Shown one piece after another: positions 1 to 6,569 of a stretch of 6,569 nt of DNA. The notes under the pieces are model-generated. The model did not search any database. It saw only the letters and a list, made by a program, of their open reading frames with translations, and was not told the origin of the DNA. The stretch is from assembly GCA_937959095.1 (NCBI GenBank), contig CALGLY010000431.1, forward strand, positions 1 through 6,569, in the 5' to 3' direction. This DNA is from an uncultured Saprospiraceae bacterium. Its GTDB lineage: Bacteria > Bacteroidota > Bacteroidia > Chitinophagales > Saprospiraceae. Position 1 is the stretch's first letter. Every line of letters starts with the position of its first letter. The translations under genes and the position numbers were made by a program.

Positions 1-16
1 TCCTTTACGCTGCGTT

Positions 17-60
17 AAAAAGCCTCGCCGTAGCTATTGCTATGCCTACGTTTTTTGCCT
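17..60 (+). repeat. Dispersed intergenic repeat, copy 1
   Basis: This 44-bp stretch aligns without gaps to 507-550, with about 34 of 44 bases identical. The last 15 bases, CTACGTTTTTTGCCT, are identical in both copies. Similarity resumes further on: AAAAAATAGCTTCGCAAAA at 89-107 resembles 560-580. Copy 1 therefore carries extra sequence in between (about 61-88) that includes a small hairpin, GCTTG-CAGCAGA-CAAGC, at 61-77. No coding potential is evident. It is most likely a member of a non-coding repeat family, and its function is unknown. Confidence 0.6.
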
Positions 61-103
61 GCTTGCAGCAGACAAGCCTTGCTTAAAGAAAAAATAGCTT
101 CGC

Positions 104-137
104 AAAACCCGCCTGCTCCGCTTGTCGGGCAGGTTTT
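104..137. repeat. Imperfect inverted repeat / hairpin
   Basis: AAAACCCGCCTG (104-115) and CGGGCAGGTTTT (126-137) are complementary at 10 of 12 positions around a 10-base loop. The stem is GC-richer than its surroundings. It sits directly after repeat copy 1 and may be part of that larger element. It could form an RNA hairpin and act as a terminator for a gene to the left, but no clean T-tract follows, so it is called a repeat only. Confidence 0.5.
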
Positions 138-170
138 GGTAACTTATTTTCTACAAATCCCCTAAAAACG

Positions 171-247
171 AAAGTAAAAATTGAAAACATAGTACTTTCC
201 TTCTAAGAATCGAAGGAAACTTGAAGGTCGTTTTCAATTTTTACTTT
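171..247. repeat. Nested palindrome with 18-bp perfect arms
   Basis: The outer arms AAAGTAAAAATTGAAAAC (171-188) and its exact reverse complement (230-247) enclose a second perfect 8-bp stem, TTTCCTTC (196-203) with GAAGGAAA (212-219). A transcript from either strand would fold into a long two-stage hairpin. The right arm runs into TTTTTC, and the left arm read on the minus strand ends in a T-rich run, so a bidirectional terminator is possible. A miniature inverted-repeat element or a small structured RNA would look the same. I see no related copy elsewhere in the window. Confidence 0.75.
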
Positions 248-506
248 TTCAATAACTGATTAGTCTTACTTGTTTTAAATGTACCTTCATACTTAATCGT
301 TTAAATAAACGTTATATCCCCAATTTCCATTACTTTTCCCATTGCTTACAGACAGATTTATTCTTTCAATTTATTAGCCAATTCTACAAATCAACACAAA
401 ATCAAGGTGCTTGCTGCATCTTGGTAGTAAGGCTATTTGTTGTAAATGCTTGGACACATTTAAGTTACTCTTTTTATGACGGTATCTTTTTCACCCATAC
501 TTTGTT

Positions 507-550
507 GAAAATCCTCGCTTTAACTAAGGCTAGAGCTACGTTTTTTGCCT
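507..550 (+). repeat. Dispersed intergenic repeat, copy 2
   Basis: This is the second copy of the 44-bp repeat at 17-60, in the same orientation, identical over its last 15 bases and about 77 percent identical overall. The similarity continues in broken form to about 580. It lies about 140 bp upstream of the lipoprotein gene and next to the palindromic element at 605-674. The function is unknown. It is unlikely to encode protein because it has stops in all useful frames nearby. Confidence 0.6.
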
Positions 551-604
551 CGTCTGGATAAAAAATATGCTCCGTCAAAAAAGGAACTTAACTATGTACA
601 AGCA

Positions 605-674
605 CTTAGAAGCTATTTGAGTTTAAGTATTGTCCTACTATAGGAAATTAATTAAATTCAAATAGCTTCTTAAG
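605..674. repeat. 70-bp palindromic element, short form
   Basis: The left arm (605-626) and right arm (652-674) are inverted repeats with a perfect 13-bp core, AGAAGCTATTTGA at 608-620 and its reverse complement at 658-670. The centre holds a smaller palindrome, TCCTA-CTA-TAGGA (633-645). The reverse complement matches the left half of the longer element at 3921-4110 almost continuously: GCTATTTGAATTTAATT, then an ATTTCC-TATAG-like block, then AGGACAAT (here ATTGTCCT at 629-636, there 3955-3962). It therefore appears to be the short form of one family. It encodes nothing and resembles a MITE or repetitive extragenic palindrome. No convincing target-site duplication was found. Confidence 0.75.
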
Positions 675-719
675 CCACTAAAATATAAATAGCCAACATT
701 AGATACTTAAATCATCACA

Positions 720-1349
720 ATGAAACAACTTACATCTGCTGTAGGGCTATGCCTATTGCTACTGCAACTAGCATGCGTCTCTGATACATCAAATACTACT
801 TCGCAAGTATTAAAAAGTCCTGCACCTCTTAATCTGGGAATCTTTGAGGAGCAAAATGAAAACAATACACCTTTCCGATATGATACGCTGACCCAGTCTT
901 ATCATATAGCAGCATCCAATCAAGAAGAGCTACGTTTTATTTCAAAAGAGAGTAAAGAGGATTTTATTTTTGATCTTAAATTACCACAGCAAGAACTTTC
1001 GGGCAGTATTTTTGGAATCTTACTGGCAATGGATAGAGCAGGCGAAACGCCAATCGCTGCCTTGCAGGTGGTAGATGGAAAATTAGTCTTTGCTCCTAAT
1101 ACGCGCATCAATACAAGTAATGCTTTGGCAGTACAAGCAGATTATATTCGGTTAGAATATATCAATGGGCAAGCTGCAGCTTACTATACTATTAAGGACA
1201 ATACGATGCGTCCTATTGCCATTCAGCAAATGGATGATGAGTCTTCTCTTTTTGTAGGGATTTTCGCTCGAAAAACAGGGCAGGATTTAAGCTTTGAATC
1301 CATCGAATTCAGTCACCCTGAAATAGAGCCAGCCTTAAGTGAAAAGTAA
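720..1349 (+). CDS. Small predicted lipoprotein, unknown function
   Basis: The 209-residue product begins with a typical export signal: Lys2, a hydrophobic run at about residues 7-18, and Cys19 in the context LLQLAC. Position -3 is Gln rather than the usual Leu, so the lipobox is imperfect, but lipidation at Cys19 is the best reading. The Ser/Thr/Asn-rich stretch after the cysteine looks like a linker. The remainder (about 45-205) alternates short hydrophobic strands and turns and has no transmembrane segment. The pattern DYIRLEYINGQAAAYYTI, followed by LFVGIFA and ending in FESIEF, recalls concanavalin A-like beta-sandwich domains of the DUF1349 kind. That is a weak, by-eye resemblance. No catalytic motif was recognised. 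The ATG at 720 fits because it gives the signal peptide directly. No Shine-Dalgarno sequence is present, as is usual in Bacteroidota. The likely location is the periplasm or outer membrane. Confidence 0.85.
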   Translation: MKQLTSAVGLCLLLLQLACVSDTSNTTSQVLKSPAPLNLGIFEEQNENNTPFRYDTLTQSYHIAASNQEELRFISKESKEDFIFDLKLPQQELSGSIFGILLAMDRAGETPIAALQVVDGKLVFAPNTRINTSNALAVQADYIRLEYINGQAAAYYTIKDNTMRPIAIQQMDDESSLFVGIFARKTGQDLSFESIEFSHPEIEPALSEK

Positions 1350-1420
1350 TCCACTAGTATTACAAACGCTAAGGCCTTTTTAGGGAGTTTTTTGTCTTAA
1401 TATTTAAAATAGAAAATATC

Positions 1421-1428
1421 TACCTTTG
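1421..1428 (+). promoter_or_regulatory. Promoter -7 element of thrA
   Basis: TACCTTTG matches the Bacteroidota -7 consensus TAnnTTTG exactly. The -33 TTG is not well kept: TTA at 1397-1399 has a suitable 21-bp spacing, while the exact TTG at 1392-1394 is 26 bp away. Transcription would start near 1434-1437, giving a leader of about 20 nt before the ATG at 1456. The same word precedes hppA. Confidence 0.65.
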
Positions 1429-1455
1429 CTGCCAGTAAAAAAAGCATCTATTGGT

Positions 1456-3912
1456 ATGAAAGTTTTAAAATTTGGCGGCTCTTCTGTAGCTACGCCCCAA
1501 CGCATTGAAGGACTCATAGAAATCCTAAAAGATTACTATACAAAAGGTGATAAATTCACCGTCGTGTTCTCCGCTTTTGGTGGTGTTACAGACTCCTTGA
1601 TAGACATGAGTAAAGCGGCTGCAAAGGGGAAAGAGGAATACGAAGAACTCTACGAAGCCTTTAAAAAGCGGCATACCGATGCAGCTAAAACACTGATTGC
1701 AGCCCCTATAATAGATCGGATATTACCCATTCTAGAGGAAAACCATGAAGTCTTACGGAATCTACTCTATGGTATCTATTTATTGCGAGAAGCTTCCCCA
1801 CGCACCATGGATTATGTGTTAAGTTTTGGAGAGCGCAATTCGTCTTTTATCATCGCGCATGCTATGGAAGCGCGCGGCATAAAAGCAAGTTATTTAGATG
1901 CACGTAAAGTCATAAAAACCAATCGAAAATTCGGTGCAGCTGTTGTAGACACAGATGTGACCTATCGAAAAATTCGAGAATATTACAACGCCCATCCTGA
2001 AATACAAGTCGTCACAGGTTTTATTGCTACGGCAAAAGGTGGCTTAACTACGACGCTAGGACGTGGTGGATCGGATTATACCGCTTCGCTACTTGCTGCG
2101 GGCTTAGATGCTCAACATATTGAAATATGGACGGATGTGGATGGTGTACTTACTTGCGATCCACGCAAAGTGAAACGTGCCTTTACGATCCCGAATCTGA
2201 CCTATGCCGAGGCTATGGAAATGTCGCATTTTGGGGCGAAAGTTATCTATCCGCCAACGCTACAACCTGCCTTAAAGAAACGTATTCCGATTTATATCAA
2301 AAACACCTTCAATCCTACTTTTAAAGGCACTTTTATTTCGGATAAACAAAATCCTAATGATCGCGCAGTAAAGGGTATTTCTTCCATAGGAAATATTGCT
2401 CTGCTTACACTTTCTGGAAGTGGTTTATTTGGTGTGCCTGGTATTGCAGGGCGTTTGTTCAATGCCCTCGCTCAAGAAGGAATTAATATCATCTTGATTA
2501 CACAAGGTTCTTCTGAAAATTCTATAAGTTTTGCCGTTTCACCCAAAGAATCGGAAGCGGCTCGAAAAGTGGTAGAGAAAGCCTTCGAGTATGAATTGCA
2601 AATGAGTGTGGTGAATGCCATAAAGGTAGAAAACAATCTTGCTGTAATCGCAATCATCGGGCAGAACATGCGCTATCAGCCAGGCATTGCAGCACGTATG
2701 TTTGGTGCACTAGGACAGAATGGGATAAATGCGGTGGCGATTGCACAAGGTTCATCAGAGTTAAATATTTCGGTTGTTATTCCGCGCGATGATGAAACGA
2801 AAGCACTCAACGTTTTGCACGAAGCCTATTTCCTATCCGATACCAAGGAGTTGCATCTTTTTATAGTAGGAGTTGGTCTCATTGGTGGCACATTGCTTTC
2901 TCAAATCAAGCAGCAAGCAAGCTATCTGAAAAAGAAAAAAGGACTAGAAGTAAAAGTAGTGGGACTTTCCAACTCGAAGCGTATGCTGTTCGATGCAGAT
3001 GGAATTGATTTGGATGCTTGGAAAAATGAACTCATTTTAGCGAAAGAAGAGGCGGATATTCCCATCTTCATTGGGCGCATGAAAGAGATGAATTTGCCTA
3101 ATTCTATTTTTGTCGATAATACAGCAAGTGCAACTATTCCGAATTACTACGAAACCATTTTAGATAGTAGCATATCGGTTTCTACGCCAAATAAAATAGC
3201 TGCTTCTTCGGCTTATTTACAATATCAACGCCTCAAAACGATAGCCCAAAAGCGCGGCATACAGTTTCTCTATGAGACCAATGTAGGTGCAGGCTTGCCC
3301 GTTATTTCTACCCTCAATGACTTGATGAATAGCGGCGATGAAATCCTGAAAATAGAAGGCGTGATTTCGGGTTCGCTTTCCTTTATTTTCAATTCTTTTC
3401 AGGAGGGAACACAATTTAGTGCCATCGTGAAAGAAGCACAACAACAAGGCTATACTGAACCTGATCCGCGCGATGACTTGAGTGGGCATGATATGCGTCG
3501 CAAAATTATTATTCTAGCGCGCGAAGCTGGTTTTCCACTAGAGGAAATCGATGTGACGATTAATTCTATTTTACCCGATGCAGCTGTAGCAGCTACTTCG
3601 GTAGAGGAATTTTTCAAGAAACTGAAAGCATCCGATGCACACTTTGAAAACTTACGTGCAGAAGCCGCTAAGGAAGGATACGCCCTACGCATGGTCGCTA
3701 AATTGGATAATGGAAAAGCAACGATTGGCTTGGAACGTTTCGATAGTAGTCACCCCTTCTATAATCTCAATGGCAGTGATAATATGATTGTCTTCACGAC
3801 GAAACGCTATCAGACTCGTCCACTCGTAGTACAAGGACCAGGTGCTGGTGCAGAAGTGACAGCCGCAGGTGTTTTCTCGGAGATTATTACGATTGGAAAT
3901 TATTTGAGTTGA
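1456..3912 (+). CDS. thrA: Bifunctional aspartokinase I / homoserine dehydrogenase I
   Basis: The enzyme phosphorylates aspartate and later reduces aspartate semialdehyde to homoserine with NAD(P)H. These are the first and third steps towards threonine and methionine, in the cytoplasm. From ATG 1456 it has 818 residues, close to the 820 of E. coli ThrA. The kinase domain (about 1-290) shows KFGGSSV at 5-11, GRGGSD at 202-207 and WTDVDGV at 225-231. Two ACT repeats (about 307-455) keep Gln350 and Gln431, which align with the threonine-sensing glutamines of plant homologues, so threonine feedback inhibition is expected. The dehydrogenase (about 466-818) has the Rossmann motif GVGLIG at 472-477, PNK at 578-580, and TEPDPRDDLSGHD leading to catalytic-type Asp679 and Lys683. 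A longer frame opens at TTG 1426, but that codon lies inside the promoter and the added residues match nothing in the family. No thrB or thrC follows. Confidence 0.97.
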   Translation: MKVLKFGGSSVATPQRIEGLIEILKDYYTKGDKFTVVFSAFGGVTDSLIDMSKAAAKGKEEYEELYEAFKKRHTDAAKTLIAAPIIDRILPILEENHEVLRNLLYGIYLLREASPRTMDYVLSFGERNSSFIIAHAMEARGIKASYLDARKVIKTNRKFGAAVVDTDVTYRKIREYYNAHPEIQVVTGFIATAKGGLTTTLGRGGSDYTASLLAAGLDAQHIEIWTDVDGVLTCDPRKVKRAFTIPNLTYAEAMEMSHFGAKVIYPPTLQPALKKRIPIYIKNTFNPTFKGTFISDKQNPNDRAVKGISSIGNIALLTLSGSGLFGVPGIAGRLFNALAQEGINIILITQGSSENSISFAVSPKESEAARKVVEKAFEYELQMSVVNAIKVENNLAVIAIIGQNMRYQPGIAARMFGALGQNGINAVAIAQGSSELNISVVIPRDDETKALNVLHEAYFLSDTKELHLFIVGVGLIGGTLLSQIKQQASYLKKKKGLEVKVVGLSNSKRMLFDADGIDLDAWKNELILAKEEADIPIFIGRMKEMNLPNSIFVDNTASATIPNYYETILDSSISVSTPNKIAASSAYLQYQRLKTIAQKRGIQFLYETNVGAGLPVISTLNDLMNSGDEILKIEGVISGSLSFIFNSFQEGTQFSAIVKEAQQQGYTEPDPRDDLSGHDMRRKIIILAREAGFPLEEIDVTINSILPDAAVAATSVEEFFKKLKASDAHFENLRAEAAKEGYALRMVAKLDNGKATIGLERFDSSHPFYNLNGSDNMIVFTTKRYQTRPLVVQGPGAGAEVTAAGVFSEIITIGNYLS

Positions 3913-3920
3913 TTGTAAAG

Positions 3921-4110
3921 GCTATTTGAATTTAATTGATTTTCCCTATAGGAGAGGACAATTTTCCGTCTGCATTCACTTTTAAAACCCTTATTTAGCG
4001 ATCTCGATAGTTATCGGGATACGCGCTTGCCTGACAGCAGACAGGGTTTTAAAAGCCAAAACAGACAAAAAATATTCTCTCCTATAGGGAAATACTTAAA
4101 CTCAAACAGC
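3921..4110. repeat. Nested palindromic element, long form
   Basis: The outer arms 3921-3956 and 4077-4110 are inverted repeats, identical apart from a 2-bp gap and a few substitutions, and both contain TTTCCCTATAGGAGAG or its complement. Inside lies a perfect 13-bp inverted repeat, CTTTTAAAACCCT (3979-3991) with 4043-4055. Inside that is ATCTCGATA-GT-TATCGGGAT (4001-4020) and a small hairpin CCTG-ACAGCAGA-CAGG (4030-4045). The outer arms belong to the same family as 605-674, which lacks the interior. It begins eight bases after the thrA stop, so the thrA transcript probably ends in or after this structure. No protein is encoded, so it is not an autonomous transposon. Confidence 0.8.
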
Positions 4111-4184
4111 TTCTTAGATTAGACCTCTGTTTATTTTTAAGCCTTTAATCTATCTGATAAGCTTTGCAAACCCTTAAAAATCAG

Positions 4185-4215
4185 TTGGACAAAACCTAAA
4201 ATAAACCTACCTTTG
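4185..4215 (+). promoter_or_regulatory. Promoter of hppA (-33 TTG, -7 TACCTTTG)
   Basis: TTG at 4185-4187 and TACCTTTG at 4208-4215 are separated by 20 bp, which fits the Bacteroidota housekeeping promoter (TTG, 19-21 bp, TAnnTTTG). It is the best promoter match in the window. Transcription would start about 4221-4224. The next gene, hppA, begins 235-240 bases later. Confidence 0.75.
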
Positions 4216-4458
4216 CGCGTCCAATTGAAAAACAAGTAGATTTTATTGAATAATTAACACTTTTGAATAGACTATTTTCGTATTAGGCGATTCATAAAGT
4301 ATTGAAAATTTGATGGTATTTACTTAAGGAATCTAGAATCTTTTTTTAACTATAAATAGTAGAGGATTAAATCGGAAGTGAGCTGTAAAATTATCCATTA
4401 TTAATTTTCCATTTTCCATTCTAATATCTCTTTGGCAATTTAAAAAATTTACCAGACT
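4216..4458 (+). promoter_or_regulatory. Long untranslated leader of hppA
   Basis: If the promoter at 4185-4215 is the one used, the mRNA has an unusually long, AT-rich leader. I see no open frame of useful length and no known riboswitch. Notable words are a run of TTATCCA and two tandem TTTTCCA units (4391-4418) and a T-run after an AATCTAGAATC stretch (about 4331-4347) that lacks a proper stem. A degraded second -7 candidate, TCTCTTTG at 4427-4434, has one mismatch to TAnnTTTG and no -33 partner. If used, it would shorten the leader to about 20 nt. There is no Shine-Dalgarno sequence before ATG 4459. Confidence 0.4.
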
Positions 4459-6569
4459 ATGGGACAGACGATAATGATGTTAGTGCCAGTGTTAGGAGTA
4501 GTGGCATTACTATACACCTTTTGGAAATCAGCTTGGGTATCGAAGCAAGAGGTAGGAACAGATCGTATGGCGGGTATCGCAGATGCAATCGCAGATGGTG
4601 CGATGGCATTCTTGAAAGCAGAATACCGCGTATTAGCAATTTTTGTGGCAGTAGTGGCATTACTACTTGGATTTAGTGGTGCGAATGCAGCCGATTCTTC
4701 TTGGTTAGTAGCAGTATCCTTTATTTTAGGTGCTATTTGCTCTGGCTTGGCAGGCTTCCTCGGAATGCGCGTAGCAACCAAAGCAAACGTACGAACAACC
4801 AATGCAGCACGTACAAGCCTCGGCAAAGCACTAGAAGTAGCTTTCGCAGGTGGTGCAGTAATGGGATTGGGCGTAGTTGGTCTAGGTCTATTGGGCTTAG
4901 GTACACTTTTCCTAGTCTACTCTAATATGTTCGGTGTGGATACAGCGGACAATGTAATAAAAGTAATCACAGTACTTACAGGTTTCTCATTCGGTGCGTC
5001 TTCTATCGCATTGTTTGCGCGTGTAGGTGGTGGTATTTATACAAAAGCTGCCGATGTAGGCGCGGATTTGGTAGGTAAGGTAGAAGCAGGTATCCCAGAG
5101 GATCACCCGCTAAACCCTGCAACCATCGCGGATAACGTGGGAGACAACGTAGGTGATGTAGCTGGTATGGGCGCGGATTTATTCGAATCTTATGTTGGTT
5201 CTATCATCGGTACAATGGTATTGGGTGCTGTATTTATCGGCACTACTGGCTTTGAGCTTACGAATGACTATGGCGGATTGAATGCTATCTTATTGCCTTT
5301 AGCTCTAGCAAGTGCAGGTATCCTGACTTCTATCATCGGTACGTTCTTCGTGAAGGTGAAGGAAGGCGGTGACCCACACAAGGCATTGAACACAGGTGAA
5401 CTTATTTCTTCTGTTTTAATGCTAGTAGCTACTTATGGCATTATCACGATGATGTTGCCTTCTACTTGGTCTTTCCAAGGTACAGCGTACACAGCAAATG
5501 GTGTATTCTTTGCCGTACTATTCGGTTTGGCTTCTGGTCTATTGATCGGTAAAATAACAGAATACTATACTGGTTTCGGTACGAAGCCTGTAATGTCTAT
5601 CGTGGAGCAGTCTTTGACTGGTTCTGCAACCAACATTATCGCAGGTCTAGGAGTAGGGATGCAATCAACGGTTATTCCAATCATCATCCTTTCAGGTGCT
5701 ATCATTGGTGCTTATGAAATGGCTGGTCTATATGGTATCGCAATCGCAGCAGTAGGGATGTTATCTAATACAGGTATCCAATTGGCAGTAGATGCTTATG
5801 GTCCTATTTCGGATAATGCAGGTGGTATCGCGGAAATGAGTGATTTGCCAAGTGAAGTACGCGAGCGTACCGATAAGTTGGATGCAGTAGGTAACACGAC
5901 TGCGGCAATCGGTAAAGGTTTTGCAATTGGCTCTGCGGCATTGACTGCTTTGGCTCTTTTCGCAGCCTTTATGCAGACTGCAAATATCACTTCTATCAAT
6001 GTAGCGAATCCTTACGTAATGGCTGGTTTGTTCTTGGGTGGTATGTTACCATTCTGGTTCTCTGCACTAGCAATGAACGCAGTAGGACGCGCAGCGATGG
6101 ATATGATCGAAGAAGTACGTCGTCAGTTCAGAACAATTCCTGAATTGAAAGCGGCTTTGGCTGTGATGAAGAGAAACGAAGATGTAGACATGAAAAAGTG
6201 GAGTGCAGCAGATAAAGCAATTTTTGATGCAGCAGATGGCAAAGCAGAACATAGCAAGTGTGTTGATATTTCTACGAAAGCATCGCTTCGTGAAATGGTG
6301 ATTCCTGGCTTGATTGCTGTTGTTTCTCCAGTATTGGTTGGTTTCTTAGGTGGCGCAGAAATGCTCGGTGGTTTACTCGCAGGGGTAACCGTAACGGGTG
6401 TACTGATGGCGATCTTCCAATCGAATGCAGGTGGTGCTTGGGATAATGCCAAGAAAATGTTTGAAGATGGTGTGGAGATCAAAGGGAAGAAGTACTACAA
6501 GAAATCGGAGCCACACAAGGCAGCCGTAGTAGGTGATACCGTAGGTGATCCATTCAAAGATACATCAGG
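4459..6569 (+). CDS. hppA: Membrane-bound ion-pumping pyrophosphatase, K+-dependent type (3' end cut off)
   Basis: This inner-membrane pump hydrolyses cytoplasmic pyrophosphate and exports H+ or Na+. The window holds 703 codons. The frame is still open, and the family's last membrane helix is missing. The first transmembrane helix begins right after ATG 4459. Substrate and Mg2+ ligands known from the Vigna radiata structure are all visible: Asp199 and Asp203 in [12 protein letters not shown], Glu214, Asp225, Asp229 and Asp233 in [11 protein letters not shown], Asp240, Asp452 in SDNAGG, Asn479, Asp662 and Lys665 in WDNAKK, and Asp693, Asp697, Lys700 and Asp701 in [20 protein letters not shown] (478-487) has Ala482 and Gly485, the K+-dependent signature; K+-independent enzymes have Lys at the first of these positions. 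The gating glutamate is Glu243 in DLFESY, as in Na+ pumps, although some Bacteroidota H+ pumps are believed to share this, so the ion remains open. The gene is probably transcribed alone from the promoter at 4185-4215. Confidence 0.97.
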   Translation, partial: MGQTIMMLVPVLGVVALLYTFWKSAWVSKQEVGTDRMAGIADAIADGAMAFLKAEYRVLAIFVAVVALLLGFSGANAADSSWLVAVSFILGAICSGLAGFLGMRVATKANVRTTNAARTSLGKALEVAFAGGAVMGLGVVGLGLLGLGTLFLVYSNMFGVDTADNVIKVITVLTGFSFGASSIALFARVGGGIYTKAADVGADLVGKVEAGIPEDHPLNPATIADNVGDNVGDVAGMGADLFESYVGSIIGTMVLGAVFIGTTGFELTNDYGGLNAILLPLALASAGILTSIIGTFFVKVKEGGDPHKALNTGELISSVLMLVATYGIITMMLPSTWSFQGTAYTANGVFFAVLFGLASGLLIGKITEYYTGFGTKPVMSIVEQSLTGSATNIIAGLGVGMQSTVIPIIILSGAIIGAYEMAGLYGIAIAAVGMLSNTGIQLAVDAYGPISDNAGGIAEMSDLPSEVRERTDKLDAVGNTTAAIGKGFAIGSAALTALALFAAFMQTANITSINVANPYVMAGLFLGGMLPFWFSALAMNAVGRAAMDMIEEVRRQFRTIPELKAALAVMKRNEDVDMKKWSAADKAIFDAADGKAEHSKCVDISTKASLREMVIPGLIAVVSPVLVGFLGGAEMLGGLLAGVTVTGVLMAIFQSNAGGAWDNAKKMFEDGVEIKGKKYYKKSEPHKAAVVGDTVGDPFKDTS

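Larger units (their letters stand above)
1..719. other. Gene-free, repeat-rich intergenic region
   Basis: No open reading frame of credible length or composition lies here on either strand. The stretch is AT-rich and contains several separate repeats, listed individually: 17-60, 104-137, 171-247, 507-550 and 605-674. Between about 248 and 506 I see only AT-rich sequence with a possible short stem-loop at 403-423 (arms CAAGGTGC and GCATCTTG, five-base loop, no T-tract) and a short palindrome CGTTTAAATAAACG near 298. No exact TAnnTTTG promoter word was found ahead of the gene at 720. The left end may be the 3' flank of a gene outside the window, but nothing shows this. Confidence 0.7.

Noticed and set aside
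403..423. Stem-loop CAAGGTGC-TTGCT-GCATCTTG as a small RNA or terminator.
   Set aside because: It is a single 8-bp stem with one wobble pair, no T-tract and no promoter. It is recorded only within the intergenic entry.
429..439. AAGGCTATTTG as a third, decayed copy of the palindromic element.
   Set aside because: Only 11 bases match the start of the long element and no complementary arm follows, so chance is likely in AT-rich DNA.
920..1111. Minus-strand open frame of 63 codons inside the lipoprotein gene.
   Set aside because: It has no promoter or start context, and the plus-strand gene with a signal peptide explains the sequence.
1367..1396. Possible terminator between the lipoprotein gene and thrA (CTAAGGCCTTTTTAG followed by GGGAGTTTTTTG).
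   Set aside because: The stem is only about four strong pairs plus G-T wobbles. The T-run fits, but the hairpin is too weak to call.
3217..3692. Two overlapping minus-strand open frames opposite the thrA dehydrogenase domain.
   Set aside because: The plus strand encodes conserved ThrA motifs throughout, and the minus frames match nothing recognised.
605..4110. Composite transposon, with the two palindromic elements carrying the lipoprotein gene and thrA.
   Set aside because: There is no transposase and no convincing target duplication, and thrA is a core gene in a normal setting. Independent intergenic copies are simpler.
4449..4826. Minus-strand open frame of 125 codons.
   Set aside because: It lies opposite hppA, which has every family motif. 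The frame is a by-product of hppA codon use and resembles no protein.
6123..6482. Minus-strand open frame of 119 codons.
   Set aside because: It is a shadow of the hppA coding strand, with low-complexity Ser/Pro/Ala composition.

Overview
The window looks like chromosomal DNA of a Bacteroidota bacterium. Three things point there: two exact copies of the phylum's -7 promoter word TAnnTTTG (both as TACCTTTG), no Shine-Dalgarno sequence in front of any gene, and protein sequences that resemble Bacteroidota homologues. A Saprospiria- or Cytophagia-like lineage is plausible, but the rank below phylum cannot be fixed by eye.

Layout: positions 1-719 hold no gene I can support. They contain repeats: two diverged copies of a roughly 44-bp intergenic repeat, a GC-richer hairpin, an 18-bp perfect inverted repeat with a second stem nested inside, and a 70-bp palindromic element. 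Positions 720-1349 encode a small predicted lipoprotein of unknown role. A promoter at 1421-1428 drives thrA (1456-3912), a complete bifunctional aspartokinase I / homoserine dehydrogenase I. Positions 3913-4458 hold a nested palindromic element of about 190 bp, related to the 70-bp one, then a strong promoter and a leader of about 240 nt. From 4459 to the window end lies hppA, a K+-dependent-type membrane pyrophosphatase cut off near its C-terminus.

All three genes are on the + strand, but they look like separate transcription units rather than one operon: thrA and hppA each have a recognisable promoter and the gaps are occupied by repeats. ThrA catalyses the first and third steps from aspartate to homoserine. 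HppA couples hydrolysis of pyrophosphate from biosynthesis to ion pumping across the inner membrane. No direct functional link between them is visible.

I see no phage, CRISPR, toxin-antitoxin, defence or biosynthetic cluster. The least explained material is the family of nested inverted repeats between the genes. One copy appears to be the same element as another, but with extra palindromic DNA in its middle.
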